NCBI GenBank assembly: GCA_023634235.1
Contig: JAMKCF010000022.1
Location: forward strand, 8,548,541 to 8,612,540
Source: Pisaster brevispinus
Lineage: Eukaryota > Echinodermata > Asteroidea > Forcipulatida > Asteriidae
Direction of reading: 5' to 3'
Length of the DNA stretch: 64,000 nucleotides
In this document: positions 43,111-55,800 of the stretch, in pieces
Layout: each line of letters begins with the position of its first letter
Numbering within the stretch: the stretch's first letter is position 1
The notes under the pieces: generated by a model
Told to the model about the DNA's origin: nothing
The model's input: only the letters and a program-made list of their open reading frames with translations
The model's database searches: none
Program-made: the position numbers and the translations under genes

Positions 43111-45345
43111 AAGCACATGATGAGAAAATGGCGATTTCAACGATTACTATAAGTGGAAAGTGAGCTTTACTTGTTATGGCGGCATCATACATATTTTAGC
43201 CTTTAAAAAAACATTGAGGACTTTATATAAAAAAATTAATAAAAATTAAATTTAGCCAAACTTAATGACATTTATGATTTATGGACGTTGGTCGATGATC
43301 ATTTACAATAGGCCAGGAGCAAAAGAACGCAGTGACGAGGAAAGAAAAGATAACCCGCAAATAGTTAAGCTAACACTTATCCTGGCTAACTTGAGGTTAC
43401 ATAAACATGCAATCACAATACAAAGGCGTCGAATAAGGAACGGAACGCCCAAGCTAAATCAAGTAGAGGAATAACTCTGCTCTGAGAGGAGTAACTACCA
43501 ATAGTGTGGAATTAGACCAGTTACAAATTAGATTTAAATGCGTTTCTTTGACCTGCTCTCGTAATGGTGCTGGAAAGTCCCTCAGCACTAAATTAATAAA
43601 TGGCAACCATTTTAAAAGATTCCCACCGGAGGAGAGCTTTTAAAAATGCTTTAAATATTTACAGCATTGTCGTAATGTGCATTATTCATCGTGTTTCAAA
43701 GGTAGGGTCTAGAGTGGTTTGGGTCAACGTAGTGCTGATTTATAGGCCAAATTTTCAAACAAAATTGGATATAATATTTCATATGTGAAAGTTTCAGCAG
43801 TCTACTCGTTGATAAAACAGCCAAAACAAATGTATATAACTAAATAAATAACTAAATAAATAACGCGGTATTTTCATCAAGAATGTCGAATCCATCCACG
43901 GTTAGCATCAAACAGCACCACGAAAATTTGAATCTCCAAAAGTGGGCTTTAGGTGATCTTTGGAGATTCGTGATTGGTTTCTAATCAACGTTTTAGACAA
44001 AAAAAATAAAAAATTGCAGGATGCTTACGTTCATGACCATCCCTAGGCATTTGGATATAAAATACGTAATTTCCTGGGGGTATTTACCAAAGTATGACCC
44101 AGTATGTCCTTGTGAAAACGATTGGTTTTACATCCCATATTAATGGGAACAGAATAATTAATGCTTTTGCGAGCATTTCCTTCGTAAAGATGGGCTAAGG
44201 TCAACCGAAGCAAGCTGCGGTTCCAAAAAGAACCTATAATTAGCCACTCCCATGAAATATGCTAACATGCGTAAATGCGTCACACCGACACCATACCCAT
44301 TCAAAGAGGCGCGCGGTCCCTCATTTTTCCACCACAAGGTGTTATTAGTGTGTGCGCGCGATTTGCACTTTACATTATTATTTCATGGAAAGAGTAATGG
44401 ATTATAGTGTTTAAAACAAATTTTGCTGTAGTATTTGGACAAAGAAAAACTTTGCAAGTTATTACAATACATGTGTAGTATGTAAATCAAACCCCCATCC
44501 CACCCCACCCCACTGGTTTCTCCCATGAAACGAGGTTGAAGCAACCTTCTTTTGACTTCTACGTGAGGGCGCACCATTACAGTGACGTCATCAATTGTGT
44601 GCAGGCGGTATTTTCAATACCAAAATGGCAGCGCGGTACAAAAATGCAAAATGTGCAAGACTCAACAGGAAACCCTCTAGTTCATGAATTACACTGGAGC
44701 CTGACACTACACCAAGTCAATAACTGAGATCAGGAATCGTTAAATAACACCGAGATGGCTTCTCACATCAGAGTAAGATCATTCATTTATTTTCATTTCA
44801 TTGTACGTGGTTCGTTAACTTTACATGCCAGTCATGGGCCATCCATGGCTGTACACAAGGTCCCAAGCCAAGTCAATAAAGTTGCCCTTATATCACTGTA
44901 AAAAAAACACTAACAGTGATAAATACCGCATAAAATGTAAAACACTTGCACAGTTAGTGATCCAAACTGTACCCCAAATTTTATTTCAAACCCGGGTAAA
45001 ATCCGACCACACCTTTTCATTCATTTTGAATTAAAATAGTGTCTAAATGAGATTGTTTTTGGTAACAAGGACATGAGTTAAAAAGTGGTGGCCTGATACG
45101 AAAATCTCCCCCCCCCCGAAATTCTCGATGATTGGGGGTGGGGGTGCTCCCGTAGCCCTGGAAGTCCCCCTGGACTTATGAAATTATGGAGAAAAATGAA
45201 AGGAAGTAATAATACACTTCACAACGAAATGAAGACAGACAAAATGAAGCGAAGGCGCGCAGGTAAAATATTCAAGCTGCCATGCAGTCTAGCTGCAGAC
45301 GCGTGCCGAACGCACTCAACACAGTGGTGAACTGGCTTTTGCCAA
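43110..45345. other. Intergenic DNA, no supported gene
   Basis: No exon chain on either strand. 44560-44780 is slightly promoter-like (GTGACGTCATCA CRE-like site at about 44581, and an ATGGCTTCTCACATCAGA followed by GTAAGATC that could be a mini first exon), but no downstream exons were found. Confidence 0.45.
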
Positions 45346-45347
45346 AT

Positions 45348-45530
45348 GCAATTTCATAGAGCTGCTTACAGCTGCTTAACACTTTTCTGCTTTTATGCAA
45401 ATGTCGGCAGGAAACCAGTCACAAATTGTACAATACTGTGACATTGTGTTTTGGCTGGTTACCTTATTCTGCTAAGCATAATTTTGTTTTGCTTAGCCAC
45501 TTTTTTTGTAAGCAGCTCTACGAAATTTTG
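45348..45530. mobile_element. MITE-like element, 'GCTGCTTAAGC' family
   Basis: It starts GCAATTTCATAGAGCTGCTT and ends AAGCAGCTCTACGAAATTTT. The interior has TGGCTGGTTACCTTATTCTG and AAGCATAATTTTGTTTTGC. Confidence 0.85.
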
Positions 45531-46840
45531 CTCAGATTACCAGTGTTTATTCAGAATTCCCATAGGGGTTGTAAATACATTTCTTTAGTAATGCCTAATT
45601 GCCACTCCTGGTTGTAATCAATCATGTCTTTCACTTATATGACTTGACAGGTTGGAATTTGTTTTATTGACTATGTCAGACCATTTGAAAGGGGTTATGT
45701 CCACCCTCAAAAAATACAAGCTAATTATTAAAGGTAGTGTCGGAAATGGATAGTGTAAGTGTGTGAATATTTTCTGATACAGTCACCAAGTGTTATACAG
45801 ACTTTGGCATATTATTGAGTCTGGTAGAATGAGTCCTGGGGGGGGGGTGGAGGGGACCCCTCCTTTTTGGACCAGAGGATGGCCCATGACTTTGCCACCT
45901 TGAAGACAATAGGTTCTTGTCACTGTAATAAAGAAAGAGCAAAAGTACAGGGGAAGAAATAACTAATTGTCACACACCACTTCTGCCCAAATGGTAACAC
46001 AGAATGCACTATAAAGCGCATCTTTATCAACACAAATTTGCAAATGGGGCTCTTGAGCAGGCCTCAAACCCTATGCCGAGGTAGGCTTTGAGATGCACAC
46101 TTACACACTACCTTTATTTACACTCACTTATGTTTGCCAAGAAAAAGAGGGGTGTAAAAAGGAGGAAGGGGTAAAATTTCAATAATTTACTAAAAATTTA
46201 ATGACAATGCTCAGTTGCACTATCTCTGATAATTTGGGTCGAACATGCTTTTGATTTTTTGCAATGTTTGCAAGGAAAACGGAAAGGTCAAAATTAAAAA
46301 TGTTCATTAATTAATGTTATTGTGCCAATTTCTCTTATTGTATTGTTGCAATGTTATGCAGCAATCAACAAACCAAGTATAAAATGTATGGATTTGTTCA
46401 CTGAGCATGTATTATTAAATGACGTTATAATGTTATGGTTCTAAGCAATGACTCCCTAAGAAGGAGCATTTCCAGTGAAGTCTTAATGTTGTTAGTTCTT
46501 TACATTTGTTTTTATTTCGGTGACATCAAAACAGATGATCTAACTTAACAATACCCCCTTCCATTATATAAAGCATACTGTATATCTAGATTCACCTTAT
46601 TGTCAACTACTTTCTATGGTTTTGTACATGTCTTTCTCTATTGAAGTATAAAGATAAGAATCACATACAAACATAACTACAAAATACAACACAGGGCAAC
46701 TCCCTTGTTAAACACATGTACATGTACAAACAAACATCATGAACTGAAATGTTATCACTTGTTTTTCTCAAATGAAGTTGCTAAATTAGTTACATCGGGT
46801 GATTTACATATAGGATAACTTTATAGGTCTCTATCAGGGC
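45530..46840. other. AT-rich intergenic DNA, nothing recognised
   Basis: It contains a short G tract at 45840-45847 and low-complexity stretches. There are no exons, RNA genes or clear element ends. Confidence 0.5.
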
Positions 46841-46842
46841 TT

Positions 46843-47168
46843 GAATTTTACACTGGACCACAGGCCTCAGGCCAGTGATTTTAGCATTGGGCCAATAAAC
46901 TCAAGACTGAACAAGACCGTGTAATATCTTTGACTTTACAGAAATGATGTTCATATGTTGACTTTGTTGAGTGTGATTGGGTCTCGTAAACTTTTCAATT
47001 TGGTTGAGTATCAAAGTATACTTACCCATAAGAATGAGATAAATCTTTATGTTAAACCTTGTGGAAAGTTCTTTCTCATTCAGATTTTGGTCTTGTAAAA
47101 TGAATGGGAAACATTTCGAGTTACAAGCCCTGCGGTCTTGTGGAATTTTACCCTAAATTTGAGCCCTA
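46843..47168. mobile_element. Inverted-end element (GGGCTTGAATTTTACACTGG)
   Basis: It starts CAGGGCTTGAATTTTACACT and ends TTTTACCCTAAATTTGAGCC plus CTAG, approximate inverted ends. A related sequence lies at 24430-24860 in TTLL12 intron 10 (TCAAATTTGGTGGAAAAATT, GGCCTCGGGCCTGCAGTCCA). Non-coding. Confidence 0.5.
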
Positions 47169-47384
47169 GTCTATGAAAGATTCACTTTCAGATATCCTAC
47201 TATCTAAGTCACCACAGGTTTGAATGATGCTGAATAATTAGGGCCCAATTTTGTGGCAATGCTTAAAGGGACATGTTGCCTTTGGATTTGGCGCTTTGGA
47301 CTATAAAAGCGTTTGTTATGAACTACGGTTAGAAGAATAATTGAGTAATAAACCACAAGGAAAACTGACTGGGTAATATTTGTT

Positions 47385-47745
47385 GTTAATTTGGGTTTGA
47401 ACAAAGAAAAATTGACTGGAGCGGGACTAAAAAAAAGGACCTCCGGATTAACGTACCGGCGCTCTACCAACTAAGCTATCCAGCCCTATGTTGGTGGTCT
47501 CCCATAAGTCAATATCTTTGTTCGGGGGTGCCAGTCAGAAGCCATTCAACCATTAACTGCCGTGTAGCCAGGGATCACACCTTATTATTTAAAAAGTCGC
47601 ATCCCCTTTTAGGTGATCCCGTGGCTGCCGCTTCCCAGGTTGTATCGTAAAACTTGGGTGTGATCCCTGGCTACACGGCAGTTAATGGTTCAAGTCCTGC
47701 TCCAGTCAATTTTTCTTTGTTCAAACCCAAATTAATAAAATATAA
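47385..47745. mobile_element. Foldback element with tRNA-like arms and a nested 34-bp hairpin
   Basis: The left arm is antisense tRNA-like (TTGACTGGAGCGGGACT, CTCCGGATTAACGTACCGG, CTACCAACTAAGCTATCCAG). The right arm is the sense 3' part (GTTCAAGTCCTGCTCCAGTC, AATTTTTCTTTGTTC). The centre has a perfect 34-bp inverted repeat (47548-47581 and 47657-47690; it includes GTGTAGCCAGGGATCACACC). Confidence 0.85.
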
Positions 47746-47984
47746 TTGTTCACACAAGTATCCTTTGAAGTTTTGAACATCGTTGTGTTAAGTCATGAAC
47801 TAACAGGGTCCAAACAAACACGTTTTACATCCCAGATGCCCAATCCAAATGCAATGGATCCCTTTACAATGTAGGTACTATAAGCCACAAAATGTCACCT
47901 ACAGAAATTCTGCATTCACAGGTTCATAAGGAATATATACATTGTATGATTCATAGGTCAAGTTACTAATAAACACAGCAAGTG

Positions 47985-48540
47985 CAGATTTTGGTACTTA
48001 TTCTGTAAGCACAGATAATGGTGACAATCTGCACAAAATACCTTGGTAAACAGAGCCATTAAGTCGGGCCAAAATGGGAATTCCTAGCCCAAATAATGTC
48101 TCATAGTCTCTAATTTCCTACATCTCAGTATCAGGGATCATACAGTTGCTGAACAGCTGTATTTTGTGCTTACTTTCCGATTTCCATTTTATAGTGACTG
48201 CTAACCCTAAGAACAGGAAAAGGCATGCTAAGCAGGTGACTGACAAATATGTAACAATGCAAATCTTTGGTAAACGCGCCAGCTGAGATTGGCCTCAGGG
48301 CCCAATTTTATGGTTCTGCTGACTGTAAGAGAAACATCTGCACTTATAGTTGAAGAAAAATCCTTGCTTAATGTGAGAGTAATTTACAGGTTAGCAAGGA
48401 ATTGATGCATAAGGGTACCTTTCAGTACTAAGCATTTTTTGCCGGCTTACACATGTGGTGCTGAAATTTGGCACTAACCCTGTATGAGGAAAATGGTGAC
48501 TGAAAGCGCAGAATTCCACAGAAAGTAGAGCCTTGAACTG
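47985..48540. mobile_element. Cluster of CTGCTTACC-type element fragments
   Basis: GGTACTTATTCTGTAAGCAC, GGGCCCAATTTTATGGTTCT and CAGGTTAGCAAGGAATTGAT, with an inverse end ACAGAAAGTAGAGCCTTGAA. Relatives are at 30765 and 37325. Non-coding, probably two nested or tandem MITE copies. Confidence 0.5.
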
Positions 48541-49815
48541 GGTCCAATCTATTATCACTCGGAGCTGCATCCTGGTCTATAGCCAAACTAATGAATACAT
48601 AAAGCAGGAAGACATCAATAGACCTATTGTCTAGGCTGCCATTGCTGAGGTCAAACAATAAAAACAGCATGTATGGTTCCACCATGCACAACTCTCGACC
48701 AATGATTGACCTGCCTGTTTTTGACCTCAGCGAGGGCGCTGTTTGAGCTTGTGACATCTTAAGCAGTGGAATAACCAGACATTTTCATTTGGGGGGGGGG
48801 GGCACAACTTTTTTCATGTATCATACCCCTCGCTCCCCCCTTCTGGTTACGGCACTGATCATAAGCAAGAGGTCTACAAATGTATTGCAAAGAATCAAGA
48901 GTACACATAAATTACCACTTTTGTCACAAACCTACATATACCTTGAGGATCGTATAAGACAATTTGACAAAACTTTTTATACACAATGTAGTGGCAAGAT
49001 ATTACAAAAATTGCAAAAGTTATTTTTGTACTAAAGAGTAGGAATGAATATAGTCTTTGGAATATTTTACTTATTGTCACTTTTATTTAAGAATAGCAAA
49101 ACAGGGTTCTTCTTTTTACTAGATAGTAATTTGTAAACTTGCATTTGGAAAGGATTGCTTGAGGTGCTTGTTTAAAATGATGGGAACATTTATGAGATCA
49201 CTAATAAGTGAAAGGGAGGGTATAACATTGATTTTCAATTAAATTCAAAATGAATTTATACTCCAACCCACTTGATCCTTCCTCACTCTTACAAAACCCA
49301 ACACAATTAAAGTCAACACGCAAACTGTTGGACTCTGATTATGGTGGTATGCCTGATCCGATGTAAAACAAAACCAGTTTACTAGTGCAGTTCTCAGTCC
49401 AACAAAATCAAACAAACTATGCCGTTGGAGTTTGATGGGTCAATGGGAGACTTCTGAGCATGTGCGTGTCTGAGCACATTAAAATTTATCTGGTGGGTCT
49501 GCTGCCACCTAGTGTCCCAAAAAGTCTCAAAATATTGACAAATATAGTGGTAAACTTGATGAAGGTCATCTACAACCAAAACCCAGGCCTATAATTACAT
49601 GGAGGCTATATTGCCCTGGTCTTGGCTTGGTGCCCCTTCAAAAGTTTCACATTTTCGAATGAAATCTTCCTTTGCAAATTGAAAATGACCGTGCCCCCTC
49701 AAAGAGGAAATTCCAGGCCTGATCAACCAGTGTTGTACCTTCCCTTTTCTGCAATTAAAAAATGTAATTCCTGATGACCTTGGTCCCTTCTCGCTAAATG
49801 AACCAAGATCCCTTA
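48540..49815. other. C17orf75 3' flank
   Basis: No other gene was recognised. A G12 tract lies at 48791-48802. An element fragment ending TTCCAGGCCTG lies at 49590-49722, just beyond the C17orf75 stop. The poly(A) site is not clear; AATAAA on the minus strand at about 49082-49087 is a distant candidate. Confidence 0.45.
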
Positions 49816-52800
49816 TCAGGATTTAGAGAAGCAGCCATTCTGTGAGATGAACTCTTCTAAAACATGCAAGACGCTCTGAGTATCTTGAGATGTGACCGTG
49901 TTCTCATCCTTCCAGATATGTCTAAGTAGAACGGCACCGTTACCACAATCCCTCAAGAATGCAAACGCTCTGTGATAAGATTGAAACATGGTTGGGGAGT
50001 CAAGCAATTTTTTATTAACATAAGGCTTGTACATCAATCATTCATATTAAGAGTTAGGAACAGCAAGGGTGTGTTTTTGAAACTTTGACCAGAAACAAGT
50101 TCCTGGGGTACATGTATAATATTGATAAATTTTGAGAGCTACACACCTGAATGGGTTAGAGTCTGTGACATACAGTACACAAAGTATAAGGCTTCAATTT
50201 TAATTTGGGGTTGAACAAAGAAAAATTTTCTAGAGCGAGATTTGAACCATAGACCTTTTGATTAACATGTCGGCGCTTCCCAGGTCATATCGTAAACTTG
50301 AGTGTGATCCCTGGCTACACTTCAGCTAACGGTTGTATGGCTTCTGATTGGGCCCCCAAACAAAGATATTGACAAAATTGGGAGACCGCCAACATAGGGC
50401 AAGTTAATCTGAAGGTTGTTGGTTCAAATCCCGCTCTAGTAAATTTTTTCTTTGTTCAATCCCAAATTATTTTAAATTTACCCAGTCAGTTTCCCTTGTG
50501 GTTAATTACTTGGCTGTGATTTTAAAGGTAGTTGCATGTGATAAAATTACTCTTTAAATTGGATTGGTACGTAATTCATTTTAAAAATAAATTAAGAAAA
50601 AATGCTTCGTTTATCTGAATCTTGAAAACTAAGCTTAAACACTGAGCCGCCAACTTTGTAACAGATTGATTGGAACTACATCACCTCAGCACAACCCAAC
50701 ACATGAAAATGCTACACAAATTACTGCAGTTCAAAGATGTTTCTGGTCAGGGCTGCCAATTACACCCAAGGATTTTGTTAAGAGACTTGATAATGTCAGG
50801 TGACATTACACAGAAAAAAAATTATACCAACCATAAAAATGGAAAAAATAATGACATACAAATTGCAGTTATAACTCTTTAAATTTACTTCTTTGCTATT
50901 TACCTTTTACTTCCTATGCAGAGCTTCAGAATTAAAGAATGACGGATAAATGTTGGGAAAAGTGGAAAGGAGTATTTTTCAGTTATTATTCTTTTATTTT
51001 TTACTAACGTACCGATACAGGGCATAGTGGTCTGATTCTGCCTGCCTGACGAGCCTCTTTAAAGTGTTCAAATCTTGAATGGTGCGTAGTTTACAATCCT
51101 CAATGATTTGTCTCAGATTGGCTGGATTACCACCACTGCTGGTCAGTAAAAGTCGTGTCCACTCCTCACAGAAAGGACTGCTCTCTGTTAACAACAAAGA
51201 AAATCATGATAATGGTGAAACAAATGCTGCCATCAGTCACATTTTTGTTTCATGAATATCCCTGGCTAGTTGGCAAATAGTTGAGGTTTATAGTCTTCTG
51301 ACTTGGCCCCACAGAGTAACAGATGATTGTCATAAGTGAACTGCCCACCTCAGAAGGTAGAGCACTTGTACTGTATTCTAGAGGTTGCAGGTTGGAGTCC
51401 AGTATCAGCCAAATTTCTTTTTTACTTGCTATCCATTAGTATATTTAATATAGTAGGCCTAGACCACAGACACAGATCCTTGTTATTTGATTGGTGGGAC
51501 ATTGCCATGTACATGGTGTATACTGCTGGAATGCTCCAAAATTTAATATTGGAAACAAATATGGATCATTATTGGTTGCTTCACAAAATTTCTTTGTGTG
51601 AGAACAAATATTGATTGCATTTTATTCGTGAATATAATCACATGATGAAATGGAATACTCCAAATTTCACCTCGTGATTATATTCTGCAACAACGCACTC
51701 ATTATGCATCCCATACTTGTGTACCATAGATAAATCATGGTTTCATAACTTAATTTTATTTTTCACTTTTTGGTAAGGAACTTGAATATTTTGATGTAAA
51801 TGTCAAGGAAGAAAACTTACAGAAATAAAAGATAACAAAACCTCAGGACCTTAGTTCTTTAATTTCAGATATTGAAATTTTGGAGCAAGCATTAAATAGT
51901 GCAAACAAGACACAACAATTCTATTCTTCGCCAGTGAAAGGTCCTAACAGACTTCGTCTCAGGATTATTGTTCTTTATTTTGAATATTTACAAGTGACAA
52001 GCTTTCCTAAACCAATTTAATTTTGTTAAATGATGTATTGCTTACACCAGGGATAACAAATGTTATTTTGGTTTTACCAATTATACTAATATGTGATCTG
52101 ATTAAGCACTTTTTATTTAATGATTTTCAGGGAAAAAAAACTATTCGGATGGGAATCAAACCCATGACTGCTGTATTGTAGAGCAGATATCTTAACCAGT
52201 AGTCCATCAAGCATGCTGGTGAAAAGAGTCCAGTACAAATATTTTAATTAGCCCTAACAGCAGGTACCGCAGTGGGTTCGAATCCCACCGGAGTAACCTG
52301 TGGAATTTGTTGAGCACCCAGTATACAGTCCTTATTACATAATGCAGGGGTTGAGAGTCATTCCTAACAAAAGAAATCTGAATCTACGATTTCAATTTCA
52401 GGAGGAACATTGAAATGGTGACATTTCCACCGTTCGGTAACCCCTTGAATTAAAGATTTGAAGGAGCTTCTAGGAACAGTGTCCTCAGTCCTAGAGAAGA
52501 AGCTCGAGAAGTAGATAAAAGAGCAGGATTTCTTTATACCAGAAGAAAATAACAGCTACTTTTGTCACCAAGCAGATGCAAAAAAAACTGAATTCAGATA
52601 AAAATCAGAAACTTCTCATCCCTAACAATAGTGTAGGGGTAAGCAAACTATTGTAATTTAATTTTAAGACAAAGACAAAAAAAGGAAAAGGGTTGTTTCG
52701 TTGTAAAAACCTAGAGTACAAAACAATGGATATTATTACCAGCATTATGAAATTGTTGTGTTGAGTCATCAAACACCAGCTGTACAGGCTGAGTTGAGCC

Positions 52801-55800
52801 GTTTGCCGATTTACCCTCAGCTTGATGGTGAGACACATTAGACTCTAAATCTATCAGAGTCGGTTCAGACGATGTGGTCCCTTGGGAATTAGTGTCACTA
52901 TCACTCATGTGTTGGAGTAGGTCTGATAAGCTACAAACCTGTACAAATCTATAACAATAATAAGAAATATAATGATTGCTAATGCCATAAATTCAATTTA
53001 ATTTTATGTTCAAGGTGCAGGTTGAAATAAGATAATAGAATAACGAAACAAAAAGAAATGTATATTCATAAAAAACAGAAATATGAATGAATGTAACAAA
53101 ATGATATAGGTTTTCACTTCAGAAATCCACTTTAAATGAAGGCCTTTTACTTAAGTCTCTTCACAGATGTCAGATTTTGGGGGCGCACTGAGACCATACA
53201 CCGACGGAGAACCTAGACATTGATTGCTTTGTCTCATTTTATTTGACTCCAACCACACTGCTGCAGAGTGTGTGCCTTTGGGGTAGAGTTATACAGAGTG
53301 ACTTTGAATAACTGTGTGCCACACCCTGTAGAAAACATCAGAACTGGAAACCATAGGGTTTGCCCTTAGAGACCCTCTCGAAGTAGGCCTATAATTTTGA
53401 ACAGTGTTAAAGATAGGGCCATAGATTGGTAAATAATCCAAAAAGTAATGACCATAAAACTTACTTGGTAAGAAGCACTGCAGCTGTTGACAGTATAAAC
53501 TATTTTGTGAAAGGATTCCCTTCAAAGCAATATGGTTTGTTGGATAATTTTTCACCACAAAACATTCAGATCTAAGAAACAATTTCAGTGGGTTTGTGTT
53601 CGTTCATGAATGCTGCGGCCAGAGATGTAGTTGGTACCCGCAGTCACTTTGCTAAATTTGGATGGATTTGATGTTCGTGTGAAAATACCATGAAAGTTTT
53701 ATTACTGTTTTCTCAGCAAGTAGACACCGTACTCAGCTGAAACCTTCACATTTGACTTTTGGTGTATCTTTCTTTAAAATGTTTCCTATAAATAAGCATT
53801 ACGCTGACAAAAACCAGTCTATGACCCTACCTTTAAAACAAGTGAACAAACTTATCACTGATTCATTGTTTTACACTCACTTTGTAACATCAGATCTCAA
53901 TTCTTCATCTCCTCCTATGTAATTCAGTTTCTCATCAAGTAATGCCTGACAATAAACAACCATGAAAGAATGACACAAAAAAACATATTGGTATATTATT
54001 TTAAAACAAATTGGGTTGTACAATACCTTACATAAGATCCACATTGTGTGCAAAACTAGATTATGGCAGTGGCATTCTGTTTGGAATTCTGATGACTACC
54101 TCTTCTCCAGCATGATCAAAACACTGCCCGAGAATCATCACCCACACCAAGAAAAACAATGACATTACACCAATACTTCAAAGTCTTAACTGGTTGCAAG
54201 TTCAGTATGGGATTCAGTTCAAACTGCTCCTAATCAGTTACAAAGCCATCAATGGACCCTGATCTAAAACAACATTAATCATCTTTCATTGTCTTTTTGC
54301 AACCTAAGCTCTATTCAAATTTTGTTTATACATGTAATTCAACCCAAATTTTGATACACTATTTGTTTACATTGTCCTTGTATTATTTCTTACTGTATGT
54401 ATCAGCAGTGAGAGATCATCTTGGAATCTGTCTGTACATCGGCATACATACTCAGCTGCCTGTTGATACCACTGCTCAAGGTAATGTTGAATTTTAATTA
54501 ATTCCTTAGCCTTGTTGGAAAAAAAAGAAGAGATTTGTAAGAAATAAGAACTCTGTAGGAGTCCCAATGAGCATGGTTATTTACAGCTGCGGGGGGGGGG
54601 GGGGGGGGGGGGATAGTCCACTATGAGAGGGTTTAGTGACTAGTTAGGGGTTAGACATGTCTTGTTATCTCCCATCTGTGCCAATAAACCTTGTATGCAT
54701 TGATGTTATCCCTTCGCTATCTTAGAGGTAAACTGATGATAAAAAAAGAGAAATGCATAGATTTGGGCAGCCTCCTTTTGACCTCTGTGTAGGGACACCC
54801 TACTCTAGTGCCGTAATGTGCATAAAAGTATGCAAGTGTGCAGTCACCTTCTACAATGTACATGACTTAAGTTGCCAATACAGATTGAATTCAACCAAAT
54901 GAGCTTGAAATCTGGCTTTTGACAGTTTGAAAAATGACAATTTCTCTACCAGTGTGTAACCAGGCATGTGATCATTATGCAAATTAGGTCTCTGATGTTA
55001 ACTGAGCGATGTGTGCAATCGTCTATACTTGTTTATTCCTAGCTGACTTAGGGCAAGATAACCTCTATTTCATGGACTTAAATATCCAACTGTGATGAGC
55101 GTTAAGAGGCAATATCTATCTCTGCTGGCCTATCCTGGATGGGTGGCTCACACTGTTTTGAATACTTAGTGTCATTGTAAACTTGCCTCGGAATCCAAGA
55201 CTGCAAGGAGACCTTCACTGTAGGCATCAAGCTCAGGACGAAATGTGTTTAGATAGTCAAGAAAGATGAACCTTTAATAAATGTGTTAGTAACAAATATA
55301 CAGCTAGACCAGAACAATACACCCTAGGGTGTTGTGGCTGAGTGGTCTAGTGCACAGACTCAAGTTGTAATGTTGGCAGCGTTTACTTGTGTGCTTGAGC
55401 AAGACACTTATTAATCATAACTTCTTTGTCCTATGGGATGTAAAGCCATGACCGTATGTTGTGTAATGCACATAAAACAACTCAGTATTGGTGCACTTAT
55501 CATTAAGAGAAGGGTTTAACCAGTGTTTCTGACATGGTTAGCTGCAAATTGTGCTGCATTACTTTGTAAAACCCTGTTGTAATAATTATGAGCGCTTTGG
55601 TATGCTCGTCGAATGTGATGTATCATGTATAACAACTGGGTATTATTTTTATGCCTTGCCGGCAAAGCTAAAGGGGAATATAGTATATTACCCTAGGGTC
55701 CCAATTCCATAGTCTTTGAGACTGATGAACACCTAAATCTCTGTGTCAGTGCAAAAACATTGTATCTCGGAGACAATATTTGTGCAGTTTCAAAAGTAAT

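Noticed and set aside
44755..44781. Possible mini first exon ATGGCTTCTCACATCAGA before GTAAGATC
   Set aside because: No in-phase downstream exon with recognisable coding content was found on the plus strand before the C17orf75 region.
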